This document shows, in pieces, positions 1-9,324 of a DNA stretch of 64,000 bases (position 1 is its first letter; the number at the start of each line of letters is the position of its first letter). Made by a program: the position numbers and the translations under genes. The stretch is from an uncultured Pelagibacteraceae bacterium. Lineage in GTDB: Bacteria; Pseudomonadota; Alphaproteobacteria; Pelagibacterales; Pelagibacteraceae. The DNA lies in the NCBI GenBank assembly GCA_902557775.1, contig CACEBD010000003.1, forward strand, positions 62,001 to 126,000, written 5' to 3'. The notes below the pieces were generated by a model, which did no database searches, had not been told where the DNA came from, and worked only from the letters and a program-made list of their open reading frames with translations.

Positions 1-74
1 TTTATATATTTTTTTTTTCATTTTAAACAATACAAAATTTTACCAATCATTATTTAATACTATTTGTCTCAAGA

Positions 75-827
75 TTATCTTTTAACTAATTTATCTACTA
101 AAAATAAATACAATTTATAAGGCAAAATTCTTAATAATTTTAAAGTTAAAGTTAGTCCTTTTGGAAAGTGAATTTCAAATACATTACTCTTAGTTAAACC
201 ATTAAAAATTTTTTCCGCTGCGTATTCAGGTGTTTTGAGAAATGGCATAGGAAATTCATTTTTATCTGTCAAAGGAGTTTTTATAAAGCCAGGCGATATA
301 ATTGAGACTCTGACTCCAAATTTTTTAAAGTCAAAATAAATACTTTCACTAAAGTTGGTCAAAGCGGCTTTTGAAGGTCCGTAACCGCTAGAATTAGGAA
401 GCCCCCTATAACCTGCAATAGAGGAAACAATAGAAATATGTCCAGATTTTTTATTTTTGAAATAGTTTTCTACAACTTTTACACAATCTATAACACCCAA
501 AAAATTTACATTTATTACATTTTTTATTTTGTTTGGATCTATACTTTGTTCATCTTTTGGCTCGTACGTTCCACTGGAAAATAAGCAAATATCTAAGTCA
601 CCAAATTCATTTAAAATATTTTTAAATACATTATTTATCTCAGGCTGATTAGTTACATCTAAAGGAAAAGATACAGTATTTTGGTTTTTAGCTAACTCAT
701 CTAATAATTCTTTTCTCCTTGCAGAAACAGCAACTTTCCATCCCTCACTAGCAAACTTTTCAGCTACGGCTTTTCCAATACCACTAGATGCACCAGTTAT
801 CCAAATTTTTTTCTGATTTTCTGACAT
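75..827 (-). CDS. SDR-family short-chain dehydrogenase/reductase
   Basis: N-terminal TGASSGIG motif, SSIAGYRGLPNSSGYGPSKAA (catalytic S-Y-K). Confidence 0.9.
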   Translation of the reverse strand: MSENQKKIWITGASSGIGKAVAEKFASEGWKVAVSARRKELLDELAKNQNTVSFPLDVTNQPEINNVFKNILNEFGDLDICLFSSGTYEPKDEQSIDPNKIKNVINVNFLGVIDCVKVVENYFKNKKSGHISIVSSIAGYRGLPNSSGYGPSKAALTNFSESIYFDFKKFGVRVSIISPGFIKTPLTDKNEFPMPFLKTPEYAAEKIFNGLTKSNVFEIHFPKGLTLTLKLLRILPYKLYLFLVDKLVKR

Positions 828-848
828 TAATTAGTTATATCTTATATT

Positions 849-1313
849 ATGACAAAGAATAAATATTTATCTTTATCCATAATTTTAGTTATTACCTTTC
901 TGGCGCCAGCTATAGGCAGCTATACAACTTTAACATTTAAAGAACCTTGGTATTCAGAGCTTATATTACCAAATTTTAACCCTCCAAGTTGGGTATTTCC
1001 TCCAGTATGGTCAAGTTTATACTTAATGATGTCTCTATCAATTTGGAAAATATGGATAAATTATTTTGATAACAAAATACTAAAAATATATTTTGTTCAT
1101 ATTATTTTTAATAGCACTTGGACAGTAGTATTTTTTGGATTTCATCAAATTGGTTATGCATTGATTAATTTGTTAATAATCTTATTTTTTATTGTGGTTT
1201 TAATGAAAAAATATTTTAAAAAAGATAAAATTAGTTTTTATTTAATGATACCCTATTTAATATGGTCTTGCTATGCATTCGTATTGAATAGCGCAATATT
1301 AGTATTAAATTAA
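849..1313 (+). CDS. tspO: TspO/MBR family tryptophan-rich sensory protein
   Basis: PWYSELILPNFNPPSWVFPPVWSSLY motif and multiple TM segments typical of TspO. Confidence 0.85.
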   Translation: MTKNKYLSLSIILVITFLAPAIGSYTTLTFKEPWYSELILPNFNPPSWVFPPVWSSLYLMMSLSIWKIWINYFDNKILKIYFVHIIFNSTWTVVFFGFHQIGYALINLLIILFFIVVLMKKYFKKDKISFYLMIPYLIWSCYAFVLNSAILVLN

Positions 1314-1780
1314 TACCATTTTTTCGGATAAGCTCTTTTTAAAAGTAATTTATTAATCAAAACTGACAAAATAATAATTACAACGCTGCCAGTCATAACT
1401 GGGAAAATGATATAATTTAAAGACACATCAGCAAACAAAGCAATTAAAGGATTCGCTGCTGCTGGAGGATGTATTATTTTTAAATACATCATTAATGTAA
1501 CAGTTGTTCCAACCGATAGACCAAGAGTGATAAATGAAATACCAAAAAATTCATTAAATATTATTCCAATTATTATTCCTAATAGGTGTCCAAAAAAAAT
1601 ATTATAAGGTTGCGCAAACTCACTTTCATAAAAGATTAAAACTATAAGTGTTGTAGATCCAAAAGAGAAAATTAACCAAAATCCTGTGGATGTTTCAAAG
1701 CTTAAAAATGATAATACTCCTATAATTATTGAGGCAGCGAAGCCAGCAATTAGAGGTTCAAATTTTTTTTGTATTTTCAT
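1310..1780 (-). CDS. HPP-family integral membrane protein
   Basis: IHPPAAANPLIAL motif of HPP family, four hydrophobic segments. Confidence 0.75.
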   Translation of the reverse strand: MKIQKKFEPLIAGFAASIIIGVLSFLSFETSTGFWLIFSFGSTTLIVLIFYESEFAQPYNIFFGHLLGIIIGIIFNEFFGISFITLGLSVGTTVTLMMYLKIIHPPAAANPLIALFADVSLNYIIFPVMTGSVVIIILSVLINKLLLKRAYPKKWY

Positions 1781-1815
1781 ATATATTTTTTTTCAAATTA
1801 AGTTATATACACATA

Positions 1816-2610
1816 ATGAATTATAAAAAATCATTCAACTTTTTAAAAAAATTACCCGCAAAATTAAACTTATTTTATAAGAAAAGATCTACATCGGGAA
1901 TAAAAGTGAATAACAAATCAAAAAATAAGAAAGATTTTGATCCGGTAACTAATTTTGATAAATCTTTTGAAAAATATATAAGATCATTAATTTTAAAAAA
2001 ATTCCCTAACGATTCTATTATCGGAGAAGAGTTTGACGATAAAAAGTCTGATAATCATTTTCAATGGTCAATCGACCCGATAGATGGGACGAGAGCTTTT
2101 GTTATTGGAGCGCCGACCTGGTCCAACTTAATAGGCCTTTCTTTTAAAGAAAAATCAAAAGTTGGTTTAGCAAATTTTCCAGAATTAAATAAATTTTATA
2201 TAAACGATCAAAAAAAATCCTATATTTTCAAAAATAATAAAAAAAAAATTCTTAAATCTTCTAATAATAGCAATTTAAAAACAGTAAAAATTATTGGAAA
2301 CTTTCATGGAACCTTAAGCTATGAAAGGCAAAGAAAAGTTATAAAGAAATTTGGTTGGTCATTTAGGTTAGCTGGGTTTGATGCTTTAAATTATTGTTTA
2401 TTAGCTGAGGGAACAGTAGATGCTGTAATAGAAGCTAACTTGAAGCCTTATGATATTTTACCTTTAATTCCCATAATCAAAAACTCAGGCGCAATAGTAA
2501 CTAACTGGAAAAATGAACCCGCAGAAATAGGAGGTAATATTATTGCTTCATCTAATAAAGCTTTACATAACAAGATTCTAAGATTACTTAAACCTTTTAC
2601 AAAAAAATGA
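1816..2610 (+). CDS. Inositol monophosphatase / histidinol-phosphatase family protein
   Basis: GEEF..WSIDPIDGTRAFVIGAPTW motif. Listed ORF starts at 1729; ATG at 1816 (MNYKKSF) is the more likely start because the upstream part overlaps the opposite-strand gene. Confidence 0.85.
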   Translation: MNYKKSFNFLKKLPAKLNLFYKKRSTSGIKVNNKSKNKKDFDPVTNFDKSFEKYIRSLILKKFPNDSIIGEEFDDKKSDNHFQWSIDPIDGTRAFVIGAPTWSNLIGLSFKEKSKVGLANFPELNKFYINDQKKSYIFKNNKKKILKSSNNSNLKTVKIIGNFHGTLSYERQRKVIKKFGWSFRLAGFDALNYCLLAEGTVDAVIEANLKPYDILPLIPIIKNSGAIVTNWKNEPAEIGGNIIASSNKALHNKILRLLKPFTKK

Positions 2611-3128
2611 TTAATTTATTTATAAATAGAGTTTTTAGAGCTATCAAAATAGATATAGATCTTTACGAAGAAGTTGAAAAAGATAAAAAAGCGACTTTTC
2701 AAGCAGGTATTGTAGTTGTGTTATCAAGTCTTGCTGCTGGTGTTGGATCTTTGCATTTAGGAGCTTCAAATTTTCTAATTGCTCCTGCACTTTCTCTTTT
2801 AAGCTGGTATGTGTGGGCGTATATAATTTATTTTGTTGGTGTAAAACTTTTCGGTGATATTAAAACCAAAAGTGATCACGGTGAGCTTCTAAGAACCATT
2901 GGGTTTTCAAGTGCACCTGGATTAATCAGAGTCTTTGGAGTCACACCAGAGTTAATGACAGTAACATTTGTTGGTTCAGCGTTTTGGATGCTTGCTTGTA
3001 TGGTTGTTGCAGTTAAATCTGCATTAGACTACGATAGTCTTTGGAAAGCATTTGGAGTTGTAATAGTTTCTTGGCTAGTGCAAGCATTCTTCTTATTTTT
3101 AATAATTGTTTTATTTAAAGGTTTCTAA
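2607..3128 (+). CDS. YIP1-family membrane protein
   Basis: ~173 aa, several TM segments, overlaps the upstream stop (ATGA). Confidence 0.55.
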   Translation: MINLFINRVFRAIKIDIDLYEEVEKDKKATFQAGIVVVLSSLAAGVGSLHLGASNFLIAPALSLLSWYVWAYIIYFVGVKLFGDIKTKSDHGELLRTIGFSSAPGLIRVFGVTPELMTVTFVGSAFWMLACMVVAVKSALDYDSLWKAFGVVIVSWLVQAFFLFLIIVLFKGF

Positions 3129-3289
3129 AGGGGAAAAATTCTTTTTGAAAGGTTGCAACTGTTACAAATTTTGTAGCTATGCATAATTAAGTTTTGTTTT
3201 ACACTTTCATCTTCTTTTCTACATTCTTCGCAAATATTATCTGCAGTATCTTTGTTATTGTCTATGACAATATGATCATCGTTTTTCAT
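3125..3289 (-). CDS. Small (54 aa) zinc-ribbon-like protein
   Basis: Not in the ORF track; reverse-strand translation MKNDDHIVIDNNKDTADNICEECRKEDESVKQNLIMHSYKICNSCNLSKRIFPL has two CxxC pairs. Confidence 0.55.
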   Translation of the reverse strand: MKNDDHIVIDNNKDTADNICEECRKEDESVKQNLIMHSYKICNSCNLSKRIFPL

Positions 3290-3312
3290 AAGAATTAATA
3301 TATCATCAAATC

Positions 3313-3885
3313 ATGAAAAAATTTTTATTTATGATTTTAATTTTTTTAATAAGCACGTCTGCACAATCAAAAAATTTAAAAAAAGTGTACTTTGCTGGAG
3401 GATGCTTTTGGTGCATGGAGGAGTCCTTTGATGGAGTTGAAGGTGTTTTATCAACAGTTTCAGGTTATTCAGGTGGGCATTTAAAAAATCCTACCTACCA
3501 AGATGTTATTTATAAAGATACAGGCCATGTAGAAGCTTTAGAGATAACTTATGATCCAAATAAAGTTAACTATGAAAAATTACTTAATATTTTTTGGAGA
3601 AATATAGATCCTTTCGACTCAGAAGGTCAATTTTGTGACAAAGGAAAGAGTTATAGATCGGTGATTTTCTTTCAAAATCAACTAGAAAAAGAATTTATTG
3701 ATAAATCTTTTAAAAATTTAGAAAAGAAATTTGGTAAAAAAATTGTCACTTTAGTATGGAAATTTGAGGAATTTTATCAAGCAGAAGATTATCACCAAGA
3801 TTATTATGAAAAAAATTTTATTCGTTATCTAATGTATAAAAAGGCGTGTAAAAGAGAAGATACCTTGAGAGAAATATGGAATTGA
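3313..3885 (+). CDS. msrA: Peptide-methionine (S)-S-oxide reductase with N-terminal signal peptide
   Basis: GGCFWCMEESFDGVEGV and QYR-like/YHQDYY motifs; N-terminal hydrophobic leader ending in SAQSK. Confidence 0.93.
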   Translation: MKKFLFMILIFLISTSAQSKNLKKVYFAGGCFWCMEESFDGVEGVLSTVSGYSGGHLKNPTYQDVIYKDTGHVEALEITYDPNKVNYEKLLNIFWRNIDPFDSEGQFCDKGKSYRSVIFFQNQLEKEFIDKSFKNLEKKFGKKIVTLVWKFEEFYQAEDYHQDYYEKNFIRYLMYKKACKREDTLREIWN

Positions 3886-4331
3886 AAAAAATAATTTTAT
3901 CAATTTTTTTCGTGGGTTTTGTTAGTTCAGCAAATGCTGAAATAATAAAACCAGATGAAAATTTATCTGCTTATGATGTTATTAAAATACAATTAAACGC
4001 TTTAAAAAATAATGATGATAAAGATAACGGCATAAAACAAACATGGATATTTGCTCATCCTGATAATAAAAAAATGACTGGCCCATATCCCAGATTTAGA
4101 ATTATGCTCTACGATGTTCATTATAGAATATTGTTAAACCATTTTTCGCATAAAATAGATTTAATTACGAACACTGAAAATAAATTTGTTTATGGAGTAA
4201 AAGTTTTAACAGATGAGAAGCAACAATTTTTTTATGAATGGCATGTAAGTAAAGGTAATGAGGAAAATTGTACAAATTGTTGGTTTACCACAGCAGTTTC
4301 AATGCCACTTGATCAAGGAAATTCAATTTGA
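3876..4331 (+). CDS. Secreted protein of unknown function
   Basis: Signal peptide (FFVGFVSSANA), tight coupling to msrA and next ORF. Confidence 0.65.
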   Translation: MELKKIILSIFFVGFVSSANAEIIKPDENLSAYDVIKIQLNALKNNDDKDNGIKQTWIFAHPDNKKMTGPYPRFRIMLYDVHYRILLNHFSHKIDLITNTENKFVYGVKVLTDEKQQFFYEWHVSKGNEENCTNCWFTTAVSMPLDQGNSI

Positions 4332-4528
4332 AAAGACCACCTTTCGCTATTCGATACTTAATTATTGGCGCAATATTAGTGGTGCCACCAATACTCAGCA
4401 CTCATTATGGAACAATATATTTAGGTAAGCATAATGGTGTCCTTCTTGGTTTTTGCGTTGGAATAGTTTGTGTATCTTTTGCGTGTTGGAAACTTTTTAT
4501 TGATGAGTGGAGGGATGACGAGGACTAA
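4328..4528 (+). CDS. Small two-TM membrane protein
   Basis: 66 aa, two hydrophobic segments; overlaps neighbours by 1-4 nt; apparent TTG start. Confidence 0.6.
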   Translation: MKRPPFAIRYLIIGAILVVPPILSTHYGTIYLGKHNGVLLGFCVGIVCVSFACWKLFIDEWRDDED

Positions 4529-5664
4529 TGAAATTCGAAATCTCAAGAGAAGGAGCCTTAAAACAGCTCGATGCTTTTATAAACAGTGAATTAAAAAATT
4601 ATAGTTTCAAAAGAAATTTTGATTTAGGGCCAAAAGACAAATCAAATGTATCTTGTTTATCACCTTACATATCTCATAGATTGATAACTGAATATGAAGT
4701 TGCGAAAACTGTTTTATCTAAATTTCCTTTTCAAAAAGTTGAAAAATATATTCAAGAAATTTTTTGGAGAGTTTATTGGAAAGGATGGCTGGAGCTAAGA
4801 CCTCAAGTTTGGACTGACTTTATAGAAGATTTAAAAGGGCTAAAGGAAGATGATAATTATAAAAAAGCAGTTAATGGCGAAACTCAAATTGAATGTTTTA
4901 ATGACTGGGTAAAAGAGCTTAAAGAAAATAATTATTTACATAATCATACAAGAATGTGGTTTGCTAGCATTTGGATATTTACTTTAAATTTACCTTGGCA
5001 GAAAGGTGCAGAGTTTTTTATGAAACATTTATACGATGGTGACTCCGCCTCTAATACTTTAAGTTGGAGATGGGTTGCGGGCTTACAAACTAAGGGCAAA
5101 CATTATGTCGCTCAGCCATGGAATATCAGCAAGTTCACAAATAATAGATATAAGAATGTTAAATTAAACGAGAACGCTTTACCTGTAACAGACAAAAGAG
5201 AATATAAATTAAATCCACTTAATTTTATTACAGAAGATAATTCAAATGAAAATTTACTAGTTTTTGAAAACGAACTAAATTTAGAAAATAAAAATTTAAA
5301 AAAATATAAAAATATTTACTTAGTTTTATTGAGTAATGAGGCGCGAAAGTTAAAGCTCGGGCAAAAGGTACTAGACTATAAGACAAAAATAATTGATGAC
5401 CAAAAAAAAAGATTTGAAGATTTACAAATCATAGATGAAGTGAAATTTCAAAATATAATAGACGAAGTTAACTCTTTCGATGTTGTCCACCCAAGTATTG
5501 GAGAGAATTTTTCTTATTTAAATTCTATGAGAAAAAAACGAGATTTAGAATTAAACTTCGTTTTGAGCGAGGAAGATAAATTTTCTTGGCAATTTTCTAA
5601 CAAAGGATTTTTTAATTTTAAAAATAACATTTCTAAAATTATAAATAGTTTTAATTTACAATAA
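4528..5664 (+). CDS. Photolyase/cryptochrome-like protein beginning directly with the FAD-binding domain
   Basis: NVSCLSPYISHRLI, ASNTLSWRWVAGLQTKGKHYVAQPWNISKFT motifs of the photolyase FAD-binding domain; no N-terminal antenna domain. Confidence 0.85.
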   Translation: MKFEISREGALKQLDAFINSELKNYSFKRNFDLGPKDKSNVSCLSPYISHRLITEYEVAKTVLSKFPFQKVEKYIQEIFWRVYWKGWLELRPQVWTDFIEDLKGLKEDDNYKKAVNGETQIECFNDWVKELKENNYLHNHTRMWFASIWIFTLNLPWQKGAEFFMKHLYDGDSASNTLSWRWVAGLQTKGKHYVAQPWNISKFTNNRYKNVKLNENALPVTDKREYKLNPLNFITEDNSNENLLVFENELNLENKNLKKYKNIYLVLLSNEARKLKLGQKVLDYKTKIIDDQKKRFEDLQIIDEVKFQNIIDEVNSFDVVHPSIGENFSYLNSMRKKRDLELNFVLSEEDKFSWQFSNKGFFNFKNNISKIINSFNLQ

Positions 5665-5665
5665 T

Positions 5666-5794
5666 TTACTTAGAAGAACACTTTTTCGAACAATATTTTA
5701 CTTTGTCCCAATTAAGTCTCCATTTTTTTCTCCAGGCAAAAGGTTTATTACAAACTGGACAAGTTTTTTTGGGCAAATTAGCTTTTTTCATCAT
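5666..5794 (-). CDS. DUF2256-like small zinc-ribbon protein (42 aa)
   Basis: Not in ORF track; translation MMKKANLPKKTCPVCNKPFAWRKKWRLNWDKVKYCSKKCSSK with CPxC...WRKKW...YCSxxC typical of DUF2256. Confidence 0.85.
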   Translation of the reverse strand: MMKKANLPKKTCPVCNKPFAWRKKWRLNWDKVKYCSKKCSSK

Positions 5795-6155
5795 TAAGCA
5801 GATGTTTATTTTTTATAAATAGAAAATAAGCTGCAATTTCATAGAAAATATTTAATATGAAAAATAGAGGTTTAATTTTAAATATCTTATATAAAAAATT
5901 ATATTTAGGAACATTTTTCCAAATTATTAAAAAAGATTCTGCACCATCAATTACTTTCCCGTCTTGTATAACATGCATTCTTCTTAAAAGTTCTTTATAT
6001 GATTTTGAGGTAACTTTCTGAGCTTCTTCATTAGTAGTTACATCTATCCATTCTACAGTGTTATCATTATGTTTCTTGTAATGATTGATTTCAGCTCTAC
6101 AAATATTACATGAGTTGTTAAAAAAAACTTTAACCATTAGTATTTTCTTTAACAA
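5778..6155 (-). CDS. DCC-family (DUF393) thiol-disulfide oxidoreductase
   Basis: VFFNNSCNICRAEI (CxxC after NSC) and IQDGKVIDGAESFLIIW motif. Confidence 0.85.
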   Translation of the reverse strand: MLKKILMVKVFFNNSCNICRAEINHYKKHNDNTVEWIDVTTNEEAQKVTSKSYKELLRRMHVIQDGKVIDGAESFLIIWKNVPKYNFLYKIFKIKPLFFILNIFYEIAAYFLFIKNKHLLNDEKS

Positions 6156-7620
6156 AATTATTTGCAGCTTTAAAAATTCTTATTTTTCTCTCTTTATTCA
6201 TTTTTTCAGAAACTCTAACCATCATTGCAAGACGCGGATTTTTTAAAAAGAATTTTTTATGTCTATCTATAAATTTCCAATATAATCCATCCATTACATC
6301 ACACCAAGGACCTTTTTTAAAATGCATCATTTTAAGAAAATAACTAGATCCACAAATATAAGGTTTAGTTGCAAATATTCCGCCATCACTAAATAATCCC
6401 ATTCCATAAACATTTGGCGCCATTACCCAGTCAGATGAGTCTACGAACATTTCCATAAACCATTTGTAAACTTGTTTAGGATTTATCTCACAAAGATTCA
6501 TTATGTTTGCCAATATCATGAGTCTTTCTATATGATGCGACCAGCCGTAGTTTTTAGCATTATTGATTGCATGATCTAATGGATCTAAACCAGTATTTCC
6601 GTCATACCAAGATTTTTTCATTTTTCTTTTATGATTAAAAAAATTAGTGCTATCCAATCTTTGATCATAGTTTTGGTAAATTCCTCTCATAAACTCTCTC
6701 CAACCAATAATTTGTCTAATATAACCTTCTAAGGAATTCATAGGCACTTTATTTTCAATCTTTCTTAACTTCTCTATTATCTCTTCTGGAGTTATTAAAC
6801 CTAAGTTTATTAGTGGACTTAACGCGCTATGAAAAACAGTATTAGATTTGTCTGTTACTGCATCCTCATAATCTCCAAAAAGTTTTATTCTCTCTTTCAA
6901 AAACTCATCTAGCCACTTACTTGCGTCTTTTCGGGTTGTTGGAAACCAAAATTTATCAGTATTTCCTGGATGATCTTTAAAATTAATATTTATAAATTTT
7001 TTAAGAGTAATTGTTTCCTTTGTCTCTTTTACCTTAGAAATAACAGGAACTTTAATAGAATTCGGAAGTTTTTTTCTATTTTCCTCATCAAAACTCCATT
7101 TATTTCCTTTTGGAGTTCCATTCTTATTCATCAATAAATTCATTTTTGTTCTTACAATTTTATAAAAATTTGCCATGAAAGGACGTTTATTTTTAGAAAG
7201 GTAATCTTTAAATTCCTGCCTTTCCATTAAAAACATTGGAGATCTTACTTGGTTTATCTTAAGTGAATTTTTTTTTCCTAAATTCAATATTCTTTTTTCA
7301 AAAAATTTATCCTCAATTTCAAAAAAAGTAATTTCTCTTATCTTTTTTTCTTTAATAGTCTTTTCTAATTTTTTTTCGTAGGATAATTTAAAATCTTTAT
7401 TTACGTCTTTATATATTAAATTAAAATTCTTTGATTTAAGCTCATCTTTAAATGATCTCATTGAAGATAAAAATAACAGTATTTTCAGTTTGTGATGTTT
7501 TTCAAAGGTGCATAGACCGTAGTCTTCTGCCATAAAAATAGTATGATCTTTATAATCAGAGAGATATTTTGGGTTAAAAAGTTGATTTCCTAAAATTATA
7601 AAAAGCTTCATAAGTAACAA
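6130..7620 (-). CDS. Cryptochrome/deoxyribodipyrimidine photolyase-related protein (FeS-BCP/COG3046-like)
   Basis: LGNQLF start, GWREFMRGIY, YGWSHHIERLMILANI, SSDWVMAPNVYGMGLFSDGG motifs. Confidence 0.88.
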   Translation of the reverse strand: MLLMKLFIILGNQLFNPKYLSDYKDHTIFMAEDYGLCTFEKHHKLKILLFLSSMRSFKDELKSKNFNLIYKDVNKDFKLSYEKKLEKTIKEKKIREITFFEIEDKFFEKRILNLGKKNSLKINQVRSPMFLMERQEFKDYLSKNKRPFMANFYKIVRTKMNLLMNKNGTPKGNKWSFDEENRKKLPNSIKVPVISKVKETKETITLKKFININFKDHPGNTDKFWFPTTRKDASKWLDEFLKERIKLFGDYEDAVTDKSNTVFHSALSPLINLGLITPEEIIEKLRKIENKVPMNSLEGYIRQIIGWREFMRGIYQNYDQRLDSTNFFNHKRKMKKSWYDGNTGLDPLDHAINNAKNYGWSHHIERLMILANIMNLCEINPKQVYKWFMEMFVDSSDWVMAPNVYGMGLFSDGGIFATKPYICGSSYFLKMMHFKKGPWCDVMDGLYWKFIDRHKKFFLKNPRLAMMVRVSEKMNKERKIRIFKAANNFVKENTNG

Positions 7621-7680
7621 AATACATATTTTATTTAGATATTACACGCGTCATTATTTGCATGTAAATAACCTTTAATA

Positions 7681-8406
7681 ATGTTATTTTTAATAATGAA
7701 AAAAGTAATTTTAGGAGCAACTGGATCAATTGGTTCTTCTTTGGCAAAAAAATTAGTTGACAGTGGAGAGCAGGTGCACTTAGTCGGCAGAGATGAGACT
7801 AGTCTATCGGAGTTAGCAAAAAATTTAAATTCTACATTTACAGTTTGTGATGTTTTAGAGGAAAATTTTTCTGAAAAAATACTAAATGATTTAAAAGACG
7901 AGCCAATTAATGGTTTAGCTTTTTGTGTAGGATCAATTGATTTAAAACCATTAAAGCTAACCAAAAAAAGTGACTTCATGCAATCATTCAATTTAAATCT
8001 TATTTCTGCAACAGAGGTAATTAAAACTTTAGCAGATAACTTAAAAAAAAATAAAGGTTCAGTTGTTTTATTTTCAACGGTAGCAGTAAAACAAGGCTTT
8101 CCAAACCATGCAATAGTTTCATCAGCAAAAGGTGCCATAGAGGGCCTGACTTTAGCTTTAGCAGCTGAGTTCGCACCAAATGTGCGTGTCAATTGTATTG
8201 CACCTAGTTTGACAAATTCCAAAATTTCAAATTTTTTACTTAAAAATGAAAAAGTAGCCGAAGGTATTGCCAAAATGCACCCAATGAAAAGAATAGGTGA
8301 AGGGGGAGACTCCGCATCTGTTGCAAAGTTTCTACTTACAGATGAAAGTTCTTGGATTACAGGTCAAATATTAGGCGTTGATGGGGGAAGATCATCTGTC
8401 GCATAA
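7681..8406 (+). CDS. SDR-family oxidoreductase
   Basis: LGATGSIGSSLAKKL, SSAKGAIEGL, WITGQILGVDGG C-terminus. Confidence 0.9.
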   Translation: MLFLIMKKVILGATGSIGSSLAKKLVDSGEQVHLVGRDETSLSELAKNLNSTFTVCDVLEENFSEKILNDLKDEPINGLAFCVGSIDLKPLKLTKKSDFMQSFNLNLISATEVIKTLADNLKKNKGSVVLFSTVAVKQGFPNHAIVSSAKGAIEGLTLALAAEFAPNVRVNCIAPSLTNSKISNFLLKNEKVAEGIAKMHPMKRIGEGGDSASVAKFLLTDESSWITGQILGVDGGRSSVA

Positions 8407-8437
8407 CATTTATTTTAAAAACAATTAAATAAATCAT

Positions 8438-8950
8438 ATGAAAAAAATTTTAATTATAGTTTTATCTCTTTTTTTAAGCTCGACTTTAATGGCTGCAGGA
8501 AGTGATAGTAGTAGTGGGTCATCTTCTTCTGGATCATCTTCTTCTTCTAAAGAGGAGACATTATATAAAGATGCAGTTAAATTAGTTAAGAGAGCAGGAA
8601 AATTAGAAAAAAAAGATAAGTCTGATAAAGCTAAAAAACTGTATGCTCAAGCTTTTAATAAGCTAGAAAAAGCATACAAATCAGACAAAAAAAATCCAGA
8701 TATTCTTAATTACATGGGATTTACAACTAGAAAAACTGGAAATTTTGAAAAAGCCGAAAAGTTTTATTTAGAAGGTTTAAGTTTAAAACCTAATCATAAC
8801 GGTATTAATGAATATTTAGGTGAACTTTATGTGCAAACTAATAGAATAGATAAAGCTAACGAAAGATTAGAAGTTCTAAAGAGTTGCAATTGTAAAGAAT
8901 ATGGTGAACTTGAGCTGATAATTAAAACTCGAGGTTCAAAAGTTTACTAA
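8438..8950 (+). CDS. Secreted TPR-repeat protein with serine-rich N-terminus
   Basis: Signal peptide then SDSSSGSSSSGSSSSS; TPR-like NPDILNYMGFTTRKTGNFEKAEKFYLEGL. Confidence 0.75.
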   Translation: MKKILIIVLSLFLSSTLMAAGSDSSSGSSSSGSSSSSKEETLYKDAVKLVKRAGKLEKKDKSDKAKKLYAQAFNKLEKAYKSDKKNPDILNYMGFTTRKTGNFEKAEKFYLEGLSLKPNHNGINEYLGELYVQTNRIDKANERLEVLKSCNCKEYGELELIIKTRGSKVY

Positions 8951-9324
8951 GATAAATCTACAGCAAACTTTTTTAATTTTTCAATTGGTATAAGTTCTAA
9001 AGTCTTAATATTTGTCTTTTTCAAATAAACTGAGCAAGCTGCATCCTCTTCGATAGCTCTAGCGTACCAAGTAGCACAAACACACCAACAATCACCGTCT
9101 TTTAAACCTGGAAATCCAAATTCTGGATGAGGTGTAATTAAATCATTTCCTACCGTCTTGGACCAAAGTAAAAATTTATCCGTTACTTTTGCACAAACTG
9201 TATGAACTCCTCTATCATTTTGATCTGTATTACAACATCCATCTCTAAACCAACCTGTTAATGGATCACCTGAACAAGGTTCTAAAGGCTCACCAAAAAC
9301 ATTTTTTTGAATTTTATTACTCAT
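8947..9324 (-). CDS. DUF2237 family protein
   Basis: NVFGEPLEPCSGDPLTGWFRDGCCNT...GDCWCVCATWYARA. Confidence 0.85.
   Translation of the reverse strand: MSNKIQKNVFGEPLEPCSGDPLTGWFRDGCCNTDQNDRGVHTVCAKVTDKFLLWSKTVGNDLITPHPEFGFPGLKDGDCWCVCATWYARAIEEDAACSVYLKKTNIKTLELIPIEKLKKFAVDLS

Noticed and set aside
7635-8273. 212-aa reverse ORF antisense to the SDR gene
   Set aside because: Fully overlaps a clear SDR CDS; composition is mirror-coding noise.
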